NCBI GenBank assembly: GCA_036937835.1
Contig: CM072864.1
Span: 3,080,001 to 3,144,000 of the forward strand
DNA from: Pampus argenteus
Taxonomy: Eukaryota > Chordata > Actinopteri > Scombriformes > Stromateidae
Direction of reading: 5' to 3'
DNA length: 64,000 nt
Numbering within the stretch: position 1 is the stretch's first letter; each line of letters opens with the position of its first letter. The notes below the pieces were generated by a model, which saw nothing but the letters and a program-made list of their open reading frames with translations, searched no databases and was not told the DNA's origin. This document shows positions 43,701-55,642 of the stretch, piece after piece. Both the position numbers and the translations under genes were made by a program.

Positions 43701-46700
43701 ACATCCTGCCTTTGTTCTACCGGGTTATTTTTGGCACTCATGAGATGAGCTTTTTGCTGGAAAGTGGAGTGGGGGAAAAAAAAAAAATCTGGAAGTCTGT
43801 CAGAGAAAGATCTGAGAAAAGCAGAATGGAGGGACTTCAAAAATGTGTTTTCTATTATTAGTAGCATGCTAATCCAAATGAGCAGAGCCACTGCCCGTCA
43901 CAGTGTGAGCTTATAATGGAAAATTACTAATAATGTAGTATGACAGCTGGACAGCTAATAACTCATGACTGTGCTGAATGTACAGTACGTGTGAAGCCTC
44001 TGAACCATTGAAATAACATATAAATTAAACACATGTAGAATCTGAAAAAGCATGAAATAGAAAGAAAGAGACTTTTACCTTTTGGATGGTTCCCTTGAAG
44101 CCTTCTGTGAGAGCGGCGACTCGGGCCAGTCGGCTGTAATCAGGAGCTCCGCCAACAAAGAGAGACTCTTTCAGGTTAAGATCTACGTGCAGGTTCTGAT
44201 GAGACAGGACACAAAAGAGGTTTCAGCTGGTGAGCTGGAGAAAAGCTCCACACGTACACTGCCGGTTCATTTTTTTACCTACCAGGTTTTTATTGAAATT
44301 GAACCTGGATGTATGTTTTGGGTTCAGGTTATGGTTCAGGTGCAAGTCACCAACTCTGGATCCAGCAGTCTGTCAATTACTTTAAGAGGTTTATAAGTTT
44401 GAAACTTCTTTTTTTTTCCATGTATTTGCACCATTTAAGGTTATTAACTGGACTTTAACTGATTAAATTTCAATAAAAACTGGAAGAAAATTCCCAACTT
44501 GTAACTTTCCTGTACGGCATCTGCCGTCTCTCTCAGGGGTTTTTTTCTATCCAGGACGTGGTTTATAGTTTTACTTTAGTGAGTAGAGTTATGTGTTTGT
44601 GCCCAGGGAGCCTGAAATAAGTTGTATTCTTTTAGTCCCGATATAAAGAGAAAGACTAATATACCACATTCACAGACAAGTCACAGTCATATGGATTGCA
44701 CCATTAAAAATTATCCATACTGTAGCCAGCAGACGCTTTAACTGCACTTCTTCTCCTTCCTTCTATGTCAATACACTTGATACATTACAACATAATTGAT
44801 TTCTATGTCTCTCACAGAGAGTGGTCAATTATCTTCTCTCTGTGAGACATAAAAAAGGGACTACAAAGGGAAATCAGGAGCAGGCTGGACTTCAGCTATG
44901 AATGGTCCCTTACAGACATCTCTAATGAATGTCTGATTGCAAGCAGCGACCTTTTAAACACTTGAACGTGGAGACACATTAATTGTAATTCATTTGCGCG
45001 TCGGACTGCTATGAAATTCGATTCTTTCCACCAAACCTTTGGGACAATTGCTTTGCATTAGCAAGGTGCCACTTGCTTCTTTTGCACGGAAGAGTCGGCA
45101 CACTTGAGAAGGAAGGAATTAATGATCTTTATTTTATGTAGGGCAGTAATTGCCAGAGGGGGTAACGTAGAGTTAATTGCTGGAAAAATGATGGAAGGGG
45201 CCAAATAAACAGGCTCTGTGCAGGCAAGCTGGCGCCGGCTCGGCTTTTATTTAGGATGGGATTTGGAGTGCAGGAGGCAGCGGTGCTTGACTGAAGCCTG
45301 GGGCTGTGTCACTGCACCTTGAGCTCCTTCCAACAGAGACAGGGCAGGGACCTCGGCCAAACCTGCTGGACCCAGCTGTGGCCGGTGCCTCTAAGCTCAG
45401 CCAAAAGTTGTTACCAACTCCAGAGCAGCTACCTCGGGCTCTTTATGTAGGCCTCACTTGACCTGTGTGTTTTTGATGTGTTGTTTTGAGATGTAACACC
45501 TTTATAACGTGGTAATTTAAGAACCCCTGTATCAAAGTAAAGTTTTCTATGACTCTAAAAGTGAAGATTTCATTCGATGAAACAGGTGCATCATGTTCTG
45601 TTTTTGTCTCAAACAGGTAATAATGGAGTGACTCTTTCTCCGTGATGCTCAGTGAGTGTCGTTTGTGTTGTTATGGGTGAACAAGTGGGTGAACGAGTGA
45701 GCGACTTTATGATATTATGGAGGATTGTTCCTGTTTGCAAAAGAAGTGAGAGCAGATGACAAAAGAACAGCCCGGCTTGGCTTGGCACCCCACCGTCTCC
45801 TACGGTATATCTCCTCCCCTTCGTTCGCCTCCTCTGCCTTCGCTTTTTACTTTCGACAGCCGCACGGCAACGGCGTGATATCCACACCTACGCCGGGCTA
45901 ATGAAGACGTTTCTTTGTTGGTAAAAACAATGGCCGTCACAAAGATGACTGCCTCCTTTCCTTCTTGATTCCCGCCTTCCCACCCCCTTCCACCTCCACA
46001 GCAGATGGACCGAGGTGAAAGCCAAACCGCGTTCTTTAGGAGCATCTCCACTTCCGTGCTGTGCAGTGTGTGTGTGTCTGTGTGTATGGGCTTATGAAAT
46101 GGTAAAGTTTTTCTACAGAACTGGCACCTTTAAAGCTGCCCGCAGCTCTGCAGAAGTACCTTTATTCTGTGCTATTGTTGCATGAAGAGATGGGGGTGAG
46201 AGGACACAGTGAACGACTCAAATGAAATATGGGCTGAGATGTGACTGGGACTTGTCTCATTACCTTGCGTGATTTCTTATTTCCAGACAGCACATCATAG
46301 AGAAGAGGAAAAAAAAAATAGGGAGGAAGAGAGTTATTAAAGGGAAGACTAGTAAGTGTCTGTGCACAGAGAGGCATGCAGAGCGAGGCAAGTGCAAAAG
46401 CCCACAAAACACACATGTACAATAACAACAATACATATACGCACACACAGGGCACAGAGCATTAAACATGGCTGCAGTGTAGCACAAACAAGTGAGATCA
46501 GTACATTAAGAATATAAGAAAAGTGAAGAACCTGCTTTTTTGGGTTTTTTTGCCCGTTGCATACTTGTAATGTACACATGCAACCACAAAGTTGTGCAAG
46601 TGTGTTTACACTTTAGAGAGTGAATGCAAATAAGACAGCAAATTTAATCAAGGCCATGCATGAGGCAGATGGTGCCATTAAGAAAAGATGAAAAAAAAAA

Positions 46701-49700
46701 AATGAAAAAGAAAAAAAAATGGATGAGAGACTGTGAATAGTGCCACTTAACCCAAACTCATTTACAGACTGCTGCCATTCTGCGAGGAGCGAAGGCGATT
46801 TTTATTCCTTCTATCCGTACCTATGTGCTTTTAAAGTATGTACTTCATCATGTTGGCAGCCTGAGCGTCGAGTCTTTGATATCATGAACATCCCCAGCAT
46901 GCAACATATATATCCACACACGTGTCTGTGTGTGACCACCTTTGATATGACATGGGCTTCTCTGTGTGTAGTCACTTCTTAAAGAAAGTGAAGGGGAGAC
47001 TAGCTGAGAGCCATACTGTGTGAGATCTCTGCATTGAGCTCCATAACCAGCCTCAGCTCTCATCCCTTGCATCCTCTCAGCTCCCTCCCTCCACTCACCC
47101 CACCCATCTTCTCTTTTTCCATTGCTCTCCTCTTTTTAATAAGATTTTCTGCCTCTGTTGCTGGAGTAAAACACAATTACCATCCGGACAGTGGGAGGCA
47201 GTGGGGGAAGGACAGAGCAGCGAGAGAGAAAAATAAAAGAGCCCAGTGTTGTATCTTAAAGGAGGATATTGAGTTGACAGAGTGCATGTTCATAATCACA
47301 AATTACACTGTTTAATATAATTGGATGACTTAGAGGCTTATCAAACTATTAGATCACCTTCATTTGGAAGCGTGTACCTGCGTTAATGGTCTAGATGGGG
47401 GGAGATTTTCATTATGCTATTCTCGCTGCTGCTATCTCCTTTATCCGCCTCCACCTCCCCAGACACCACCTCAAAGGCTGAATATATAAAAAATTGACTA
47501 TGTAACAGTAGTATAAGTTTTTTTTTTTTAAAGCTTTTCTGCATGCAACACCAAGTTATATATCCAGGATGTCAGCAAGCTGAAAGGCTGCCGTGAGTTT
47601 AAAAAAATAAAAAATTATAGCACTTCCAAAAAAATTAAGACAGGTTGTCAAACTAGCCCTCATCTGGAGCTCTCCCTCTTACCTTGACGGGTGTCGGGAG
47701 ATGGTATTTTCAGCAAATCAAGCCAGTGGAACCACATGGTGTGAAGCGGTGTGGAAAACCTCAGCAATGGGGGAAATTTTTGCTGATTCAACTCCGGCCG
47801 AAGTGGTAATTTTTTAACAAGGTCAAAAGGGGATCACTAAAAGCTCGAGGTAGCGGCGATGACGTGATAAGAGAACGCGGATGATCAAACAAATACAGCA
47901 TATACGCCACAAGCAAAGGCTAAGCATAGCTTCCACCCATCAGCCCTGCATGCTAAACGCTTGGTAGCGTGCCCTTTCTTACCGGTGCTTCTCCTCTAAC
48001 CGGGTTCTTCTTGTTCACCATGATCTCTCCTTTGCGGTTGGAGCGCTCCAGATTGATGGTGTTCCACACGTTAAGCTGGATGGCTTCTTTACTCCTGAAT
48101 CACACACACATATTATATTTACTTTATATACAGTATATATTATTAATATTTATTTTACATTAGGGCAACACGACAACATGTGGTGTGAGGGTCAACGGAC
48201 CAATGGAAGCGCAGATAAAGCATCAGACTAGTGCATCGTTCACATGTGAAATGGCAGCTAGTGTTTGCATCACCAGACAACTGAAGCAATGATTGCAGAG
48301 TTAGCGGTACGACGTAGCGTAGAGGTTTAAAATTAGCGTGCATTGATCGCACATTTGTTTGGCTGTAACACAACAACATTATAAACAATGATGAAAACTA
48401 CACTAATCAGCGACTTTGAATTTTCTGCACTGATGCTAATGAACTATTTCACTGAGCGAAGTGATTTGTTACCGCCATCTCTATTCATCGCTAGCTGCTG
48501 TGGACTACTTGTACTGTAAGAAGGGATTCAGGTAAGAGTTGCTCAACAAGCTGCACCCTTTATTTAAATTTTAAAGCGATGCTTCTTTTATTTTATGTGA
48601 TTCAAACGGGATTCTTGTTTGTGTGAAAAATGGAAACAAACTGGGGCTGAGCTGAGAATGAACTGGACCTGCATGTATTTATGTAAAACCCTCTTGGACT
48701 CTTGGATCACGCTAACCTGATGGTAGCAGGTCCTTTGCCCAGGTCGTAGCGAAACTCCAGGATCCCTTCATTGAGAGACAGAGAGATAAAGTCTCCTTTC
48801 CCGTCCGATTTTTGGCCGTTGTAGAAAATCAAACCGTTGGAGTCGTTGGCCATGAGAACCACCGTCATGCTGAGCTTTTGACTGAAGACAAAGCACAAAG
48901 AAAAGCCGGTAAACACATGCAGGAGCCAGAGATATACAGCTACAGATACCCCTGATAGAACAACAAATATACTCTGTCTGTATGAAAATCAGGTAGAGGT
49001 ACTATATATGGATACCATGGTATTTGTGTATAACCCTCATTGTCAATTCAGTTCAGGCTTAAAGAAGGCAGCTCTGCCTTAGGCACAGAACAAGCTCAGC
49101 CAATGAAAACTACATGATATCTAATGTTCAGTAATATATACAAGACTTGGCTGTGTGGGTTTAATATGGAGACATGGAGCTTACCGCAGATCATGGCCAT
49201 AGAGATGCAGGCCCTTCAGCTCCAGGTAAGAGTCTCCGTTGAATAGTGGCATGTAAGCCCCTCTCCTCTCAGCCACTGGGAAAAACAAAGAGACGATAAT
49301 TCATCCCCAAGGTCTCATTTTTGTTGCTGACAGAATTGAAATTCAGAGACAGTCATTATATCTTTGAGGCATCTGTCAGTATTATGGAAAGTGATGGATT
49401 TGTGTTGTCATAGCCTTTAGAATTAAGACAGAAATTCAAACACAATAATTCACACCAAAAAAAACCCAAAACCCCTTTTATGTCAGACTGATTACACAGG
49501 CTGCCATAGTCTAACAAAGAAGCTTTCGAAGGCATGTAGATTTTAACACCACAGCGGGGACCCATGAAATAATGCAGCCGTTGTATTTTAGAAAGGCTTG
49601 AAGTCTACAGGCGAGTATACGTCCCGTTTCTGGCTGTCTGGAGTGATTAGGACAAGTACTGTGTCGTGCTTCTAACAAGTGGCTTAACATTAAAAATCAT

Positions 49701-52700
49701 TCAAGTGTCACCTGAGGGAGGGTGGTGGCGTTTATGGTGTTGTTTGCTAAAGACTACCATGATTCACACGCACACATACACATACCTACGTAGTCAGGAA
49801 GAAAGCTTTTATTTGTAATTGGCTGGGATTAGCTGAGTGGAGTCAGGATGGAGAAGGCAGACGGAGATGAGAAAGCTAATTAGCTATTGTGCGGAACACT
49901 GCTAATGATGATGGCACGCTCCGCGGAGAAGAGGGAAAAATAGTCTAGCAGACAACAAGGAGTCGTGTACTAAACTGAACTCTATCAAGAGTAACAGAGC
50001 TGCAGTTTTTTCCGATAGAGGAGGGTCGAAGGAGGTTTTTGTCTTTTCCACACTGTGTTCACACCATGATCAATAAGTCACTAGAGGTCCAGGCATTGGG
50101 CTGAGTGACCAGGAAAACCCAGATGACATATGGAAGAAGTGGGGGTGAGTTTAAGTACCAAGAAAAGTCGAACTTTTCACTGTTTTCCTGTGTTCACACA
50201 CGCTACAGAAATAAGCTACTTGAGAAGCTGTTGCCGCTATCGCTGAGGTCGATGGCCCCCGCTGAGGTAATTTTGTTAATATTTGAGAAATGCAACCCCA
50301 GTTGTACTACTACTATAATAAAAAAAACCCATAAAAACAATATAAAATTGGAAATGGCAATAACAAAGCAGCTAAAGGACACATTTTGCCTGTTAAAAAC
50401 TTTGTAGCTGCAATCAAAGCTGCTGGTCCCTGCGCTGAATGTAAAACATTGGAATTCAAACTCCTCAGTAACCCTGCAGTTAAGTTTTTCAAGGACCGTC
50501 TGAGTCCGAATGATCCTGCTTTCATCGCTAAATTGTAATGATTTACACTATCACAGGGTAAAAGCACTGAGGACAGCAGGCAATTCAATACTGTTGGATA
50601 AAAAAAAAAAAGGGCTCGATGGTGAACATTATATCAGTGAGCCGCACTGACGAACCTTGGCGGATTTGACACAGGAACATGTGAACACGGTCGGATCCTC
50701 GCAGGCCCACATTTCATATCATGACTAATTGACCTTCAGCGGGCTCTAAGCTACCTGTCTTTTTTAACTGTTCAGAGGGAACGTCTGCCTGGCTGCCGCC
50801 TTATCTGTGAGCTCCTGTCTGGGGCTGACTGACGCTCCCATTAATCACCGTGGGCAGAGAGGACTGATGCGATTAGTCATCTCATTGATTCCTGTGGAAA
50901 AAATAGCCTTTTGGAATGGGAGACGCTCTCGCTCACCCAGCATTGATTTTAGCTCACCTCAATTTATTTTAATCACCTGCTAACTGGGACTCAGGGCTTG
51001 GAAGGAGGTATTACCCATCTGGTTTTTGGGGGTGCACGTTTCTCTTTTGTTAAGATTATGCATGATAGTATATTCTCTTTCTTTCATATTTGACAGGTGC
51101 AGCAGGAAGACTTGAATACGACGACGTCACAAATCCTAACGATGAACATTAAAAGCAGCTGAGCCCCGCTACGGTCTTTTCCCCAGCCGTTCCCGGGTCT
51201 GTCATGTGGAGCTAAGTAGCAACAAACATGTTTGAACAAAACACCTGTGGGCGGATAGGCGGGGAGGGAGTGCGAACCAACTAACAAGCGTGGGTGAGTC
51301 TTTGCAGCGAACGGCCCGACGGGGCCAATCATCTACCTCAGTTCAACCCAGCAACCCTCCCATCCCCACCTACCCAGAGGGCTCAAACAATCCCCCACTT
51401 CCCCCCTTCCTGCGTTTGATCTCCCTTTTCAATTGAAGATGGATGAAAATGTCACAGGGCGGAAAGAAATGGAGAGGAAAATAAAGTTGAGGAGGATGGT
51501 ACTCAGCTGACTCACCAAAACACTTCTGCTTCTCGATAAACAATGTAGAAAATAATCCAGAATATTCACTATATTGAATACTCGTTCATATATACGTGTG
51601 GTTCAGATTACCTTTCTCGCAGTGCCTCCCTTCTCGTCCCATTGGACACTCGCACTTGTAGCCTCCCTCGGGCTGCGCCTGGCACTGGGAGGATGGATGG
51701 CACCTGTTGGGCTCGCACGGGTCATGGACATCAGCACAAGTTGGACCTAGAAGACGCACACGAATCCACGATGAGAAAACCACCAACGAATCTCCAAATG
51801 ACAGGCTAAGGTTTTATTCTGAGAGCGAGAGACGCAGGGTGGTGGATTTCCTCTGTAATAGAGGTCATTTTCTAATAGGATTTGGAAATATTACACGTCC
51901 AGATTAAACAGCGGAGGGCCTCCCCGACATGTGGCCATGTTTCTGGGCCAACGCCGACTGTGGGAAAGGCTCGGGAGCGTCTGGTGGATGATGGTTTTGC
52001 CCTCTGCCACAGCCCATCTGAATTCACCCGTCATTACTTTAGCAGTCAGAGCCTGTGGTGAGGAGAGTGCTTTAATGAACTCCATCCCCGCTGAGCTCAC
52101 AGGACTCCCCTGTTCTTCCTCACTCGTGCTTTTGGAGGCTGTTTTTTTATCCTCTGCTCTCACTTCTTCTCTATCAAAGCTCTTTTTTTTTATTTCTCTT
52201 CAATCTTTTTAACTTTAATACTTTCACCTCCTTCACTCATTCATCCTGCTGTCCTGACATGTCTTCCATTTAACTACGACTCTCTCTACCCGTTTACTTT
52301 CTCTTCTCTGTCCCCTCCCTTTGAGACTGGCCATCTTGGCCACTAAAAATGACGAGTGACGTGAAAATGAACTTGAATGCGAGCCCACAGGCAACAGTCC
52401 AATTCTGATTATCACCTTTCATTTTTACACCATGTTGCCAGCACACGTTTCTTCAGAGTAGAGGGTTATCTTCAGGCTTCTCAATAATAACAAAACATAA
52501 AAGCTCATCCTATATGAAAGGCAATAATAATCTAATGTGATTCTTTATTGATCCACATTTCAAATTCAAGGAAAATGGCTCTTAAAACCACCAAGATGCC
52601 CCTATGTGGGTATCAATTTTTTTAGGCTGAAAAGTTAACTCTTGGTTCTGGCACGTTTGACCAGACCTGATGGTGTCTGCTCTTGATTATATTTATAGAG

Positions 52701-55600
52701 TTGTTGGCATCAGCTGGAAGGAGAAAACAAGAAGAGGAAGGCTTGTGGAAGCAGAGATAGAGGCTAAAGGCCAATCACTGAGCATTTGGTGCAAGTTTTC
52801 ATATTTTCCGTACTGCGCCAACATTTAATCTCTCATTTCTGTGTTGGACACGCAGATTTGACAGTGTTAGTGTTTACAAAATGACCTCCAGCGTTTCCTG
52901 CTGGAGGCATGAGTTACACTGTCAAATTACACTGTCAAGCTTACTTAGGATTTGTGAGCAAGTTATGAATCCCTGAAGACAAAGATACAAACATAATTTT
53001 TAACCAGAAAAGGTGACGGAAAAAGTCTGGAAATCACATTTTCTACGTATTTCCCTGCAAACACATCGACGCGAGACTCTCATGAGTCCGTGACTGTTTA
53101 GAAATCACAGTTAACTGAAGCGTTAAACGCCCGTCTGTCGGCGTCTTACCCCAGAATCCCCTGCTGCACGTGCAGTGGAACATCTCTGCTTCCTTGACCT
53201 GGCACGCTGCGCCGTTCTTGCAAGGGTTTGGCTGGCAGGGGTTGTTGCCACATTCGCCCACGCCGCTGCCGTACAGACTGTCGCCCCCGTTCTCCTGCAG
53301 GTTGAGCACCCGGTTGTTGACATCCAGCAAGCGGATGCAGCCTACCAGACCCGTGGCCACCGCTGTCCTTTCCCTGACACTGAACAAGAGAAGGGAAAGA
53401 ATATATCTGTGTCTCTTACAGGAATTAATGTTTTTACAAGAGGAGCTCATGTCAGATCCAAGTAGGTGTTAGGAATTAGTGAACATTAAAATCTCTAGAC
53501 TGAATTATAATATCTTACTCCTGCTTCATTTCCTCGGTTACTCCTCCAATGAACAGGTGGGTGTCGAGGTTGAGGCCATCTGTGCCGCGTGGACTCTCGC
53601 CCTCAATGTGCGGCTCGTTGTCCACGCTGAGCATGGCGTTGCGTCGGTTGCGAGTAACCACCAGCTGATGCCAGCGGCCCTGGCTGATTTGGACTTTGCT
53701 AACCACTGTGCCTGTACCGGAACCTGTGTTGAACCTTAAATAAAAAGGAGATACGAAACATTAGACGATCTTTAAGTCAACTTTATATCAGTTTACAGCA
53801 CCAAGGGAGGTTATTTTCTACAGTATATGTTTGTTCTTTATCGAGCAGCGACTAATGACTAGAACAAATGTGTTCATATCGCTCCACAAGATGAAAGTGG
53901 AAGAAAGAAAGAAGGTACAAGATTTCCCATTTGGGATTCAAAACTAGGTGGCTGGAATGAAGGTTTGTGTTTCACATCCTCTTTTTAATTCAACCTTTTA
54001 TCTAATGAGGTTTTGTTGAGAAAAGGGCCATATCCTGACAGAAAAGAGCTGTCGTGTACGTACACCCACACATATGGTAGTATTAACACACCCTGAGAGC
54101 AATTATCTGCCACAAATAATTAGTTCTTCTCCCCACGTCTTGGATTTGCAGAGCTGTGGGTGGTAATCTCATAGCTGTATTTCTGGAATTGAGGCAGAGC
54201 TCCACTGGAAAGCACAAGTGACTAATGATCTCCTTTAGTTCGCTATTGATTTCACTCTGAATGGAGAAATCTCACCTGGCCAGGTTGGGAGGAACCGCGA
54301 AGGCTTCGAGGGGTCAAGTTGAAACACAAGACCCAAAAAGATAAAGAGAGCAGGTGGTGGTTTGAAATAATAGGTTCAAAAACAGACGTGGTGCAGAATC
54401 TCTAATTAGACCATTCGCATCTCGTCTTAAAATGCTGCTTTAGTCTAAATTATTTTTTATGCATTCAGTTCCACTGTGGGGTAAAACAATGAACACTTAC
54501 TGCGTCTGCAGGTTGCTGGCAGGTAAAATAGTCCAATTTAAACAGATTGGATGAAACTTTTGGTTACTAAATCTAAAAGTGATGCTGGTCCATCGTTGAA
54601 AAAAACAAACTTTTATAAAAGTTGCAGTTATATATTTATAACGAAAACATTTCCTTAAGGAAGTCTAATTAATTTATCTAACTGACTAATACAAGCAGTG
54701 GTTTGTGATTTTAGGCTTTATGAATCAAACAAAAATAACTCTCAAATCTCAGACGGTTGAAATGTGTCTATTTTCTCATTATCTATCATTATATCAGCCG
54801 GTCAGATTCAAGGTTGAGTCCCTTTTCTGTCCAGACCTGCAGTGTCAGTACATTTTATATACATATTACTTCAATCCTGCATCTATGAGCCACTCCTGAA
54901 CCCATTGCTGCATATTTCTGTACACATGTTCCCACCCAACAGGACATTTTAAAATAGCTTTGCACGTTTCTGATAGCCTCAACCTACATATATGTCAAGG
55001 AGCTTCAGTATTGTTACTTATTTTCTGGCAGTGGTGTTTTCAACATGTTTTCTTGCTGTAATTATTTGCCTCATTATCTCCAGTGCTCTCTATTTGTTTT
55101 ATTCTTATCTACGTCCTCTCTCTCAGCATCATCTAATTTAAAAGCAGCAGAATCAGCAGCTCAGGTAAGCCTCACCTGAGCTCCACCCTGCTGTTGACCA
55201 GAGCCAAAGAGATGAAGTCCTTCTTGCCGTCCTGGCCGTTGTAGAGCAGGATGCCCGTCATCTCGGATGCTCTGAACTCTATGGCGATGCGGACCGTGTG
55301 GTAGGCACTCATGGTTTGGAAGGCCAAGTAAGACTGGCCACCGAATGACGGGATGAAGTACTTGATCACTGTTGAGGAATGAACAACAAGCCGATCCTGT
55401 CATTACCATGTGATAAGCATTATCGTGGCGTAATAGGCATTTAATGTGCATAATTAAGTGTGAGCGGTGGTGGGTCTTGATGACAGAAAAATAAGCCTTT
55501 CTCTAGCCGAGTTTATTTTGGGAACGATGTTTTTCTGAAAATGCTTGACGGGTTTATCAAAAGGAGAAAGTGGAGAAAGAGGAGGAGCTGATCTCAAGAT

Positions 55601-55642
<42 letters not shown>

